A stretch of DNA of 30,266 nt from Chara braunii (taxonomy: Eukaryota > Streptophyta > Charophyceae > Charales > Characeae). This document shows, piece after piece, positions 9,338 to 19,935 of the stretch (position 1 is the stretch's first letter; every line of letters starts with the position of its first letter). The stretch lies in contig BFEA01000062.1 of the NCBI GenBank assembly GCA_003427395.1, forward strand, positions 1,472,803-1,503,068, in the 5' to 3' direction. Made by a program: the position numbers and the translations under genes. A model generated the notes under the pieces. That model was not told the origin of the DNA. It ran no database searches and saw only the letters and a program-made list of their open reading frames with translations.

Positions 9338-10561
9338 CTAATGCGTATGCCTTCTCAACGTCGCGTGGCACAAGCCTAGAGTTGTTATTGCAGAGACTGC
9401 AATTTTGAATGGGCCCCTAGCGGCTCCTGTGTCAGACTGTGTGTGTGTGTGTGACTGTGTGTGTGGCTCATTTAAACGGTCCTGTTGTTCGAGCTGATGA
9501 TATTGGTAGTGTTTTTCCATCTCCTGTTGATTTCTCCAAGTTGCTAGACTTTTGGAATACTCTTTGCACTTCTTACCAAGGTAAAACAGTCCATTGTTAA
9601 ACCAGTCTGTCTCCTGCTGGAAGTGTTGTTTTTGTATGCGCCAGAACGCCCAACAGTCTTTAATGTAGTTTTGGAAGGACTTCTTTTGCAGGATGGATAT
9701 GTTGAGTTTATAAAAGTTAGGCCCTTGATCAGGCTTCTTGCAGAATGACATCATTATCGTGCACATGTTGTGATCAAGGCCCAGGTGCGGGCTTGCAGGT
9801 AGGATCATTGCCAAGAGCAGCGGGCCCCCATGTCTTTTGAGATTAGGATCAAGTCGATTCTGGATCTCGACTGACTTTCAGTCCCGACTTTCCATAGGCA
9901 TGAATAAGAGTGAGAATCGGGGCTAAGCCTACGAAAAGAATCAAAGACCCTCAATGAGAGACATAAATCCTTGATCATCAGCTTATCCTCCTGCACATAT
10001 GACGGGGCGGGGAGGGTGTCTTCCATCTGTCCATCCATCTATCCGGGGCTGCATTGCAGTCTCCAGCCACGATAACAGGGACTCTGTCAGGGATTTGTGC
10101 CTTCAAACTTTCGAAGAACACTCTCCTCTCCCTCACCGTATTTAAGGCATAGACGCACAGGGTGCAAACTATTTTCTAGTTTCAAAGTAACAACAATTGA
10201 CACCCATGTGCCCCTTCCTGGTCCACCACCCACTGTACCGGATCTGCACGGGATTTCGGGGGGATCCAAATGGCCACCCCGCACTTTCGGGTTTCGGAGC
10301 GTGTGCTCTGAATGCCCTATGTGGCCATACCATCTTGTGAATGCGGTTGTATTTCGGGGTGTCCATGAGATGCGTCTCTTGGATGCATACTGTATCCGGC
10401 CAATTCCTACCCCCCACCCCTTTCATTAGGTCGGACTCCCATATTGCATTCTGCTTGTCTATTTTGCAAGACGCCAAACCGTTCACGTTCAAGGATCGCA
10501 GATCCAAGTCTGCTGCTCGCTGGCATTGGTTCCCAAATTATGTCCTTCCTATACACCGCTT
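9338..10561 (-). pseudogene. LINE endonuclease domain, frameshifted
   Basis: The domain would nick target DNA to prime reverse transcription. The N-terminal part is in frame 10507-10169: SLNVNGL followed by VCIQETHL, where the Glu of QET is the usual catalytic metal-binding residue. After frame changes, 10038-9805 carries the domain's C-terminal half with SRIDLILIS. Then 9814-9338 carries LGLDHN, where the family normally has SDH, so the catalytic Asp-His pair is kept but the preceding Ser is changed. A (GT)n microsatellite (about 9437-9465) is inserted in the linker and reads as SHTHTQS. At least two frameshifts. The domain assignment is firm; function is lost. Confidence 0.8.
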
Positions 10562-12249
10562 TGATCGGGTCTATTGTGTTGGGGTTCTCATATTCCTAGA
10601 CAGGCCCACGGTGTCGGGCGGCCGGCTAACGGCCGGATACTCCCTTTTACCCAACAAAAGAAAGTTTTTTAAGTGTTTTCTTTATTTTTGGATGGTTTGA
10701 TGTATGAATGCGGGTGACTGGAGGGCTTCTGGGTTATCTTGGGTTTTTTGGGACCTACGTACTAACTTTTGAACATGCAAAAGCAACGACCCAGGGAGGT
10801 GGTTCCAAGCAGGGCCTAGTGTGGGCCAAGAATCAGAGAATCCGATACGATGGGGAAAAAGCTACTAGCCTGAGGGGCACTTACGTCGGTCGAAGGGAAC
10901 GGGGAGAAAAGATCATGAAGTTGTGTTGTGTAGAAGTACGAAGCTCCGGGCATGGGCAACCGCAGCCACGGGAATCGTGACACGACTACCGTAAAGCAGC
11001 CCGTTTTGGTCCAACCACCGCGGAACGATGGTTAGCTCTTACGATTGGGGTTGGTATGGAGGGATGGTTGACTTGTACATTGGATTTTGCGCGATCGCTA
11101 CAAGTATACTATGTTCGGTTTCAGCACGTCGTAATCATGGCGTCACCGTTTGGGTTCAATTCGCCGTGCTATGGCCTATGGATCGAAGGGATCGACGATA
11201 ATATGATCATTCCGCACTGAGGGAATTGTCGCCGGGCATTGGCTATGCGAAGGGTCGGGCCAGAAGTCAAGTTAGACCCCTTCCCCAAAAAGGGGGGAGC
11301 CTACAATTCATCGCGACGACACGGGGATTGAACTCCGCCCGACTGTAGTCCGAGGATCATGCTCCACGGGCAGTTACGGTGGGAATGAGAGAGCGGATAA
11401 GGATGGAGGCACATAGTGCAGGCGACCACGAGCCGCGCGTACGTCGAATCCTTCGGATCATGGGAAGAGCAGGGTCGGTGCCCCCTTGTTGAAAGTTGGG
11501 TCGCGGAGAGCAAATGGGAGGGCCGGAAGAATGAAGGTAAGGTCAGAAGGAGTGGACCAGTGAGAGGAAAGGAGAAGAGGGAGCGCCATGAGAAAACAGC
11601 CAGACAGTTAAGGGACGACCGTGTGGCAGAACCTGCTGGGGTGGAACGGGGTGGAGGGCATGCTGAGCGTCGCGTCTGCCTGAGAGAAGAAGGGAGAAGC
11701 GCGCGCGAGTGAGAATTGAGTAACCGAGCTGAAGAAAAAGAGCGCTCGCGCGAACCTTCTTGATAACTGTCGGCAAGAATGCTCTCTCGGAAGAGCAATC
11801 GAACGGGGCGCGCGCGACCACAAGGGCGAACTACCTCCTGGAAGCCAGTATGTAACTAGGCGTTCAACGGGCTCCTCCTGGTCGGCCAGAAGAAGCGGGA
11901 AACATGGCGGGAAGGAAAGAAATTTTGTATGGCAAAGCGACGAATCTCGGGGTAGAGAGGAGATGGAAATCCGATTGGTAACCAAGATGCAGTAGGGATC
12001 GAGAGCTGGGGACAAGGGCAGGCTGAGGAGGAGGAAACGACTGGGAGCCAAAATAGTCGAGAAGGGAAAGTTACGAATTTGTCGAAAACTTCGACCTCGG
12101 AGAAGAGCTCCGATCACCGGAGGAAGAAAGGAAGGTATAAAAAGGAGGAGGACAGGAGGTGAAAAGGGGGGGGGATTTTCTTTTGTGCACGCGTCCATGC
12201 ACGTACCGAAGTGCACGGAAACGCCCAGAGGTGACCAGTAACATACGAA
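10562..12249. other. Unassigned region, no supported gene
   Basis: Only short or Ser/Leu/Pro-rich frames occur, and those arise from purine-rich sequence. A G/C palindrome (GGCCGGCTAACGGCC) lies near 10620-10635. A box-B-like element on the minus strand near 11325-11340 (GAGTTCAATCC) hints at a tRNA relic but no cloverleaf can be drawn. Confidence 0.4.
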
Positions 12250-13439
12250 CGCTAGGCGGCCGAGAGAGAGAGGGGGAGGAAGAGAGAGAGAGAGAGGAGA
12301 GGAAAGTTCACGGAAGAGTGCACGGGGAGACGAGCACACGGTGTCCCGCGGGGCAGTCCAAGGCTCCCAGCGACGAGCGACGGCGGACCGATCGAGAGAA
12401 AGAGAGAGAGAGAGAGAGGGAGGGGAGGGGAGCTCAGGGAGGAGCGCACATTAGTGAGAGCAGCCGGAACGCGCACCAGCTTGCATCAGCGCCCGATCTC
12501 TAGACAGCGCCGCAAGAGAGAGAGGGAGAGAGAGAGAGAGAAAGAGGGGGAGGGGGTGGTGGCGCCCAAGTCAAGAGGTGTGCGGACTAGCGCCCGAGTT
12601 CGCTGTGCTCGCACCGATAGCGGTAGAGATAGAGAGATAGAGAGGAAGAGAGAAGAGGGAGGGAGGAGCAAGAGGCTAGCGCGCGCTTTCAACCGATTAC
12701 ATCAGCGCTCGGGAGAACACGGTAGAGGGCTAGAGAGAGAGAGAGGGAGAGGGGGAGAAGGTGGGAAGCCACGAGCATTTCGCCAAGTTTGAGCCAGCGA
12801 AACGCGTTCGTCTTCCTCAACTCGGAGGAGGTAAAGCGCGAGGAGCAAGGCTACGAGAGCCACTGGGCTCGACTGAGTTAGCAACGTCGAGCGTTCATCT
12901 TTGGGAGCGCCAAGTTCGAGCCAGCTGAACGCGGTGGTGGCGCGTGAAGTACGAGCCTACGAGAGTCGCACTGATCTCGGCCGTCAGCCGCTTTGAGCGT
13001 TCGTTTTTGGGCACAATAAGTTCGAAACGTGCGTACGTGTTCGTTTTCCTCAACTCGAGGGCGGAGGTGCGTGAAGTACCAGCAGGCGGGAACCGCACTA
13101 GGCTCGGCTGCCTTACGGCCACGGGCTTCCGCCTTCGGGTGGAGCTAAGTCCTAGCCGGCGCAGCGCTCCGCTGCTTCCGCAAGCTCAGGCACTCGTCAT
13201 TCTCCACCAACGAAAGTCCACAAGCATCGAGCGGAGTGTGGGGGTTGGATCGACGAAGGCTGTGGAGAGAGCAACACCAGACGCGAGCGGGCGGCAATAG
13301 GAGTGTTGAGAGAAAGGAGAGGGCACTGAGAAATAGGAGAAAGAAGGAGGGAGTGAGGAAGAGTAAGAAGAGAGAGTCTCCGGCTTCGGGCTGGGGGAGT
13401 ATCGGCTACCTGCCCTGTGCTTGACTACTAGCATCGAAC
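12250..13439. repeat. GA-rich tandem unit A (about 1.9-kb period)
   Basis: This segment aligns with 14206-15360 almost throughout, at an offset of 1940 bp at its left end and 1921 bp at its right end. Shared landmarks are GGACCGATCGAGAGAAA, AGCCGGAACGCGCACCAGC and GACTACTAGCATCGAAC. The left half is interrupted (GA)n tracts. The right half (12781-13110) contains about three degenerate subrepeats of 105-125 bp, each with a CCAAGTTCGAGCCAGC-like start and a TTGAGCGTTCGT-like end. The unit is cut by the N gap exactly after CATCGAAC. No coding signal: Ser/Leu- and Arg/Glu-rich frames here come from the GA tracts. Confidence 0.85.
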
Positions 13440-14205
13440 NNNNNNNNNNNNNNNNNNNNNNNNNNNNNNNNNNNNNNNNNNNNNNNNNNNNNNNNNNNNN
13501 NNNNNNNNNNNNNNNNNNNNNNNNNNNNNNNNNNNNNNNNNNNNNNNNNNNNNNNNNNNNNNNNNNNNNNNNNNNNNNNNNNNNNNNNNNNNNNNNNNNN
13601 NNNNNNNNNNNNNNNNNNNNNNNNNNNNNNNNNNNNNNNNNNNNNNNNNNNNNNNNNNNNNNNNNNNNNNNNNNNNNNNNNNNNNNNNNNNNNNNNNNNN
13701 NNNNNNNNNNNNNNNNNNNNNNNNNNNNNNNNNNNNNNNNNNNNNNNNNNNNNNNNNNNNNNNNNNNNNNNNNNNNNNNNNNNNNNNNNNNNNNNNNNNN
13801 NNNNNNNNNNNNNNNNNNNNNNNNNNNNNNNNNNNNNNNNNNNNNNNNNNNNNNNNNNNNNNNNNNNNNNNNNNNNNNNNNNNNNNNNNNNNNNNNNNNN
13901 NNNNNNNNNNNNNNNNNNNNNNNNNNNNNNNNNNNNNNNNNNNNNNNNNNNNNNNNNNNNNNNNNNNNNNNNNNNNNNNNNNNNNNNNNNNNNNNNNNNN
14001 NNNNNNNNNNNNNNNNNNNNNNNNNNNNNNNNNNNNNNNNNNNNNNNNNNNNNNNNNNNNNNNNNNNNNNNNNNNNNNNNNNNNNNNNNNNNNNNNNNNN
14101 NNNNNNNNNNNNNNNNNNNNNNNNNNNNNNNNNNNNNNNNNNNNNNNNNNNNNNNNNNNNNNNNNNNNNNNNNNNNNNNNNNNNNNNNNNNNNNNNNNNN
14201 NNNNN
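13440..14205. other. Assembly gap (N run)
   Basis: There are 766 unknown bases. Open frames drawn across it are meaningless. The gap lies inside the tandem repeat, at the point where unit A passes into unit B, so the true copy number and length are unknown. Confidence 0.99.
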
Positions 14206-15360
14206 CGGACCGATCGAGAGAAAGGAAGAGAGAGAGAGAGAGGAGAGGAGAGTTTAGGGAAGAGCGCACGGGGAGACAAACACACGGTGTCGCGCGGGGC
14301 AGTCCAAGGCTCCCAATGACGCGCGACAGCGGACCGATCGAGAGAAAGAGAGAGAGAGAGAGTGGAGGAGAGCTCATGGAGGAGCGCACGTAAGTGAGAG
14401 CAGCCGGAACGCGCACCAGCTTGCATCAGCACCCGGTCTCTAGACAGCGCCGCAAGAGAGAGAGGGAGAGAGAGAGAGAGAGAAAGAGGGGGAGGCGGTG
14501 GTGGCGCCCGAGTAAAGAGGCGTGCGGACTAGCGCTCGCGCCGATAGCGGCAGAGACAGAGAGAGAGAGAGGAAGAGAGAAGAGGGAGGGAGGAGCAAGA
14601 GGCTAGCGCGCGCTTTCAACCGATTACAGCAGCGCTAGGGAGAACAGGGTAGAGGGCTAGAGAGAGAGAGAGAGGGAGAGGGGGAGAAGGTGGGAAGCCA
14701 CGAGCATTTCGCCAAGTTCGAGCCAGCGGAACGCGTTCGTCTTCCTCAACTCGGAGGAGGTAGAGCGCGAGGAGCAAGGCTACGAGAGCTGCTGGGCTCG
14801 ACTGAGTTAGCAGCGTCGAGCGTTTGTCTTTGGGAGCGCCAAGTTCGAGCCAGCTGAACGCGGTGGTGGCGCGCGAAGTACGAGCCTACGAGAGCCGAAC
14901 TGATCTCGGTCGCGTCAGCCGCTTTGAGCATTCGTTTTTGGGCACACTAAGTTCAAAACGTGTGTACATGTTCGTTTTCCTCAACTCGAGGGCGAAGTAC
15001 CAGCCGGCGTGAACCGCACTGGGCTCGGCTGCCTTGCGGCCACGGGCTTCCGCCTTCGGGTGACACTAAGTCCTAGCCGGCGCAGCGCTCCGCTGCTTCC
15101 ACGAGCTCAGGCACTCGTCATTCTCCACCAATGAAAGTCGACAAGCATCGAGCGGAGTGCGGGGGTTGGATCGACGAAGGCTGTGGAGAGAGCAACACCA
15201 GACGCGAGCGGGCGGCAATAGGAGTGCTCAGAGAAAGGAGAGGGCAGTGAGAAAGAGGAGAAAGGAGGAGGGAGTGAGGAAGAGTAAGAAGAGAGAGTCT
15301 CCGGCTTCGGGCTGGGGGAGTATCGGCTACCTGCCCTGTGCTTGACTACTAGCATCGAAC
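14206..15360. repeat. GA-rich tandem unit B
   Basis: This is the second copy of the unit at 12250-13439, with point changes and different (GA)n lengths. It also repeats GGACCGATCGAGAGAAA twice within itself (14208 and 14334). Unlike unit A it runs on into unique sequence after CATCGAAC (TCCGAGCGCGG...). Differences between A and B argue against a simple assembly duplicate, though two haplotypes placed in tandem cannot be excluded. Confidence 0.85.
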
Positions 15361-15609
15361 TCCGAGCGCGGCTCGGTCTGGTTTACCGTCGCGACGCTGG
15401 GCTCAGTTTTTTTTTTTTTTGGATTTCCATATAACTGGCTTCGTAGCCTTGGTTTCAAAAAGAAGGATAGAGAGGAGGGAGAGAAAGGGAGAGAGAGAAA
15501 AGAAGAAGAGGGAGAGATAGAGAGGGAGAAATAAAGAAAGAGGGAGGGTGACTTTCGTCGAACTGCCTAGCTGCTCTTACCGTTTTTTTTTTTTTTTTTG
15601 GATTCTACT
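15361..15609. repeat. Two poly(T) tracts flanking a purine-rich stretch
   Basis: T runs at about 15407-15420 and 15583-15599 are both followed by GGATT. Between them lies GA-rich sequence (15470-15545). They could be A-tails of minus-strand retroposons or a local duplication. No gene. Confidence 0.5.
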
Positions 15610-16420
15610 CACGGGCTGGTCAAACCACTTGAAACGAATAGATCTGGTCGGCTGTTCGTTCCTGGTTTCGGTCGAGCTTGGCTTGTTTGGGTGCTCTTAT
15701 CATACCATTTGCTGGCGGGGCTAACCGCTCTTCGCGAGCGAGCTTGGTCTATTGCCCTTACGATTGAGGTCGAGCGCTCGCTCCGGGTCTCGGTCGAGCT
15801 TGGTCTGTTCAGATACCCTCGTTGTTTTCTGCATCAGACTTACGAGTGGGGTTGAAACTTTGTCCTCGTTTTCAAATGAAAGTGGTCCGTTCAAATAGTT
15901 TGACGGGTGGGTTAACCCACTCGTTCTTGGTTTCAAGCGAGTTCGGTCTGTTCGGGTACTCTTGCTGTCTTTTGCATTAGACTTAACGAGTGGGGTTAAA
16001 CCCTTGTCCCTGTTTTCGAACGGACTCGGCATGTTACTCTCGCGTGCGAGATTAATTGCTCGTTCTTGGTCTGGGTTCAACTTGGTCCGCTCGATTGGGC
16101 TTGCTGTTTTCGACTTATGGGTGGGGTCGACCCCTTGAATCTGGTCAAGGGTGAACTTGGTCTGTTTTTATGTGTAAGTTTGGCCACTTGTCCCTGGTCT
16201 CGTCCGAACTAGTTTTGCTTTCGGTGTCATTTCTTCTGGGTGCTAGAGGCTATCCGTTTGTTCGCGGTCCTAATCAGGCTCGGTTGCTCGAATGCTCTTG
16301 CTGTTCACTTTCCTCATTCAATCTGACTCCTATACCGATAGCCTTTTCGTCATTCGAGTTTGTTCGCTCGAGCATTCGAGCCTGAACTGGGCTTGGTCCC
16401 CGCTGTGATCAAGTTGCTCA
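15610..16420. repeat. Degenerate tandem repeat, period roughly 120-145 bp
   Basis: Phrases such as TCGAGCTTGGTCTGTTC, CTCTTGCTGT, GACTTACGAGTGGGGTT and AACCCTTGTCC recur in the same order. The CTTGGTCTGTTC-like phrase falls near 15671, 15794, 15936 and 16076. The ACTTACGAGTGGGG-like phrase falls near 15838, 15981 and 16112. Four or five diverged units are visible, with decay to the right. It adjoins the GA-rich units, so the whole 12250-16420 block is one satellite-like domain. Confidence 0.7.
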
Positions 16421-16513
16421 GATACGTTCGGCGGACCCTGCACCCTGCTTCGGAAGAACTGCTCACATAGCAGGCCGATCAGCAGCCGCGTCACTCAGAA
16501 TTCTACCTCTTGG

Positions 16514-18727
16514 CTATACCATCCAGAAAAGGCAGCAAAGGTGCTTACTTGCTCCCTCGCCCGGAGTAGGGCCTGGACAGTGGGTAAACAAAAGGGGCCC
16601 GAGATGGGAAGGATAGGGAAGGTGATTGGTCGGGGGATAGCACGACAACGGTAGCTGCTCCCAGTCCCACGTTGTTCCGCCTGCCCGAAGGCCCAGCCTA
16701 AGGATGGCACATAGGCATTTTTGGACATCCTGCTCCGTCCAGGTGTCGTTGGACCTGATCTGGACTGTCTGCAGGTCCACAAGCTGAGGATGAGTGTACC
16801 ACTTCAGGCCGACATCTTTGGCTGGGTCGTAGCGTATGTAGACGTCCCTTGATGCAATTTTGTTGGGCCCCGATGTCACCGATGCTATAGCCTGTGGCCT
16901 CGGCGGCAGGGTTTCCACAATGTGTGATTCCGGTTGCACCTGCAGGATCCCTGCCACTGCCTCAGATTGGCAGTTTCGTGGCTCCGCCCAGAAAGAGGAC
17001 CGCCCCTGTATTGTGACGCCCCCTTGCCTGCCGTTTTCAAGTGGAGACAAACCCACCTCCCATCTCCCATTTCTATTACGTACAATCATCAGCAATAACG
17101 CTGCTTGTGAGAGGGGGTCCGTGTCACGTCCCAACTTGATTATGTGTCTGATTTTTCTTCTGTGCACCAGGTCTAGTGGCGTGTTCTCCTCTGGGTCCGG
17201 AGGTGTCAGATCTGGGGCAGAACTAGTGGCGTGTTCTCCTCTGGGTCCGGAGGTGTCGGATCTGGGGGCGGGCCAGGTGGTTGCGTTGTCCAGGTGGTTG
17301 CGTTGTCTCGTTACTCTGATTTTGCTCAATTTCCATCCCTGGCCCGTTTGCAGTAACTGAGTGGGGTGGTTGGAAACACGAAAAACTATGGTGGCCAGTA
17401 GTTGCCACGCGTCTGTCCATCTCACACCCGGTTGTAGTCCGTTCTCTAACACACATTTCAGGGAGGCACTTGTGTCGAGCACGGGGAACAGATCCAGATA
17501 TGTCTTATCGCAAAAGTCGTATGTGAGGGGGCCATATTTTGCCTTCAGATTGGCCATCAGCCAGTCCGCAATAGCGACCAGCTTTTGTTCAATCAGAAGG
17601 TGCTGAGGTGGTGCCCCCTCCCCCCGTGCCTCCTCATCCATTTCCGGGGATAGCCCCTCCGGCGATACACTAGTGTTTTCCGGGAGGGGATCAACCTCCA
17701 TCGTCTCAGGGCCGAAAGCTGCTTGGAAAGGGTCGGCATTTGTCGTTCTGTCTGTTGTTTGTCTGACTGTGATCCCCCTTCTCCCTGTTGCCTCCTTCGA
17801 ATGTCCAGTCTTCTCTTCCCCAGACCGCCCTGGCTCCACCTCCATTCCCTCCATCCCCATCTGCGCCTCCACCTGTCCTGTTTCTGTCAGCGTGGGGACA
17901 CTGGGGAGGGGGCCAGCGTCGTGTTCCTTGTTACAATGATCCTTTGTCATCCAGCCGGCGCTGGTTGTCCCCCCCTCTTGGTCATCTGGGCCACCCTCCG
18001 CCCCCTTGTGCTCCACCATGTGGGCCTGTCCCGGTGGGGAGGGAGAGGACGTTTCCTGGTCCAGGATATATTGCTCCACCGCCGGGCCCAGGCCCACACA
18101 CTCATTCCTTCCCGAGATCCCCCTGTCTTTCTACATCGGTTCAGGTTCCACCTGCTTCTTCTGAACCCAGATCTCGTTTCCGCCCTTCCTTCCCACTGTC
18201 CTCCAGCCTGTGTTCTCTCGGCTCTCCTGTGGGATCAGCTCTGCCACCTGCAGCTTCTCCTCCACCGAAGCGGGAGGGACCCATGTATTCGGGGGGCACG
18301 TCTCCCAATCTGGCTCCCCATTTTTTTCCCATACCCACCCCACCGGTCTACCATCCTTTGTTCGGTCTTCAACATATACCCATCCCTCATGCCCTGGGTC
18401 CACCGTGCGCCAATGAGTTACTTTGATAGGGTCCCTTAGTAACCTCCCAGTTGGTCGGGCTCGCTTCTGCGAGTGGAGCGGGCAGATGTACTCCGTACTT
18501 AGGTGGCCATATGCCCTGCATTTATGGCACCATGGCCGCAGCTTGTGAGCGGTGTGGATCATATATTCCTTTCCCCCTATCCGGTATGGAATCACGTCAT
18601 CGAGGGAGAAAGGCCGGCCCTGGGGAAAGTCCAGGGCCAGCATCAGGTAATTGTCCCTCTTGGCGATAAAGGAGCGGAGGGGGTCGATAAAGGCAACGAT
18701 ATCATACATTATCCCGAAGTCGTACAC
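16514..18727 (-). pseudogene. LINE ORF1 (gag-like, CCHC zinc knuckle) with one in-frame TAG
   Basis: This is the RNA-binding ORF1 of a plant LINE. The N-terminal 198 codons (18727-18131) have a DUF4283-like end (FIDPLRSFIAKRDNYLM, DDVIPYRIGG). A zinc knuckle CHKCRAYGH...C follows, with Cys67, Cys70, His75 and Cys82 (spacing CX2CX4HX6C). A TAG at 18133-18131 interrupts, and the same frame then stays open from 18130 to the stop at 16514, over 530 more codons. That part is acidic and Pro/Ser/Thr-rich, then ends in a more globular stretch (VYIRYDP, WYTHPQLVDLQTVQIRS). The frame also meets a TAG at 18745-18743 upstream. It is nearly intact, so it is either a young pseudogene or a readthrough case. 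A 50-bp tandem duplication at 17173-17272 sits inside it. Confidence 0.75.
17173..17305. repeat. Two short tandem duplications inside LINE ORF1
   Basis: CTAGTGGCGTGTTCTCCTCT begins at 17173 and again at 17223, a 50-bp period. CCAGGTGGTTGCGTTGTC is repeated at an 18-bp period around 17270-17305. Because 50 is not a multiple of three, the two copies are translated differently (SGPRGEHATSS and TPPDPEENTPL), yet the frame remains open. Confidence 0.85.
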
Positions 18728-19330
18728 GAAAGCCGCCTGTTTCTACTGGGATATGGCGGAGTTCGACCCAGTCGTAATCCTGCATCAGCTGTGCCCTCCT
18801 CTCCTCCGACCCCAATCGGCGTTGTGGCACTCATGCATGTATCTGAACCTCTGACCGCTCACAGCGCAGACGCTCCCAGCCATCAATCAACATTTTGTCT
18901 GATTCGTGCATGCATAACACCGTAAATAGGGAGTTCGTGACTAGTTGAATCAAGAATTGGTCCCTGGCCAAATCAGTGTTGCCTTTGAGGGTTTCCAGTC
19001 GATGGCCGATCCACTTAGCTTTGTCATTGACCGATTTGAAGGCAGCGACACCCAGTTATTGGCATGCTTCATGTAAATTTCATTCCTGCCGGCAATACCG
19101 CTATTGGGGAAAGTCTTTACCATAATCTTCTTCCCTCCCTATGTCACCACCTTTGTTGCTGACGGGGTCAGGAATTTAGAGATAAAAAATGCCCGGGCCG
19201 GCGCCAACCCGTCCAAAGGAATGTTCAGGTTCCCGGTCGGGGGGCCCTCCTGCCCCCTCGCTCCTCAAGATCTGTACATCAGGGCTTACTTCGGGGTTTA
19301 TTCTGAAGGGTGCGTGGAGCTGTGAGGTAC
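18728..19330 (-). pseudogene. Probable N-terminal remainder of LINE ORF1
   Basis: Upstream of 18727 the minus strand can be read with frame changes as a continuing ORF1: GGKKIMVKTFPNSG and NEIYMKHANNWVSLP near 19150-19040. A LMDGWERLRCERSEVQIH-like reading follows near 18890-18840. Several stops and frame changes break it. I place it with ORF1 because of position, strand and style, not because of a clear domain match. Confidence 0.4.
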
Positions 19331-19467
19331 AGAACTTGGCTTATCGCACCACGACCATGAAGTCATCGTTAGTGGGAGCAGGAGACTGTTTAGGTAGGGT
19401 TTGAAACCTGTGTTCTAGCCGAAGGGGTGGACCTCATCCAGTGCTTCAGGGGCGCCAATCTTTTCCG

Positions 19468-19597
19468 AACCGCCAGTGGTGCACTCCTTTTCTTTTCAGT
19501 CTGGCGCTGCCAGCCATTTTATTTTGGTAGGCCGAGCCATTTCGGCGGCAACAAGTTGCTTTTTCTACAAGTCTGGGGCCGTGCACTGGTGGTTTAA
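19468..19597. mobile_element. Possible degenerate fold-back element
   Basis: The right end GTGCACTGGTGGTTTAAGG resembles the right end of the element at 2982-3223 (GTACTGGTGGTTTAAGG). About 120 bp to the left, AACCGCCAGTGGTGCAC is its approximate inverted partner. Arm identity is short and imperfect. Confidence 0.35.
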
Positions 19598-19719
19598 GGA
19601 AGGCGGCCACACTGCATTTCAAGGGCTAAATCGCCGATCTAAGCCATAGTGGTCGCAATGCCACATTGTTTATTACTCGAGCTCTACCGGAAGTTGACAT
19701 GTGCTTGCTATTCCGATTT

Positions 19720-19935
19720 ACAGTTGTTTAAACTTTTTCCAGCGGTGGTTTCAAATTTCACTGGCCATTGTCTGTGGGTCTACCTTAAGTAATAACCTAA
19801 CTCCCAGCACTCTCGTAGGGGTTTCTAAAGATAATCATTTTATTTCTAGAAGCTCGGGTGGTCTCACTCCTTTATGGTTGCATCCATCATTATTGTCAGG
19901 TCATTAGCAAAAAGAGAACAGACTGGGACTGTCTC
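19720..19935 (-). pseudogene. LINE reverse transcriptase relic
   Basis: On the minus strand a short stretch reads FANDLTIMMDATIKE, equivalent to RT motif C (FADD changed to FAND) and its flank. LINE copy 3 has FADG...TIMTDAT at the same place. After a frame change it reads TRVLGVRLLLKVDPQT, equivalent to VRVLGIMLTTLGRPAS of copy 3, ending in a WKKF that matches LEKL. It is an old fragment with several stops. It lies upstream (5' on the minus strand) of ORF1, so it belongs to a separate copy. Confidence 0.6.

Larger units (their letters stand above)
5818..10561 (-). mobile_element. LINE (non-LTR retrotransposon) ORF2 body, copy 3
   Basis: This is the most complete LINE in the window. Reading the minus strand from 10561 downward gives the expected order: AP-like endonuclease (10507 to about 9690), linker, reverse transcriptase (8968 to about 8300), thumb region (to 7583), zinc-knuckle region and C-terminus (7177 to 5831). 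The span of about 4.7 kb suits a plant LINE ORF2. Frameshifts separate the blocks and several stops are present, so it cannot make a polymerase. No ORF1 sits directly upstream. The only ORF1 in the window is at 16514-19330, beyond 6 kb of unrelated repeats. Confidence 0.85.

Noticed and set aside
11300-11400. Possible tRNA gene on the minus strand (box-B-like GAGTTCAATCC and a GGACTACAGTC anticodon-like arm)
   Set aside because: No acceptor stem can be paired, the T-stem has several mismatches and there is no box A. At best a relic.
11301-12803. Long Ser/Leu/Pro-rich and Arg/Glu-rich frames on both strands
   Set aside because: They are by-products of (GA)n and purine-rich DNA, which lacks stops in several frames. 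No domain, and no similarity apart from the repeat itself.
13406-14432. Open frames of 278-336 codons spanning the N gap
   Set aside because: Most of their codons are N. They carry no information.
12250-16420. Ribosomal DNA intergenic spacer
   Set aside because: The nested repeats look similar in style, but no 18S, 5.8S, 25S or 5S sequence is visible anywhere in the window apart from the 41-bp organelle fragment.
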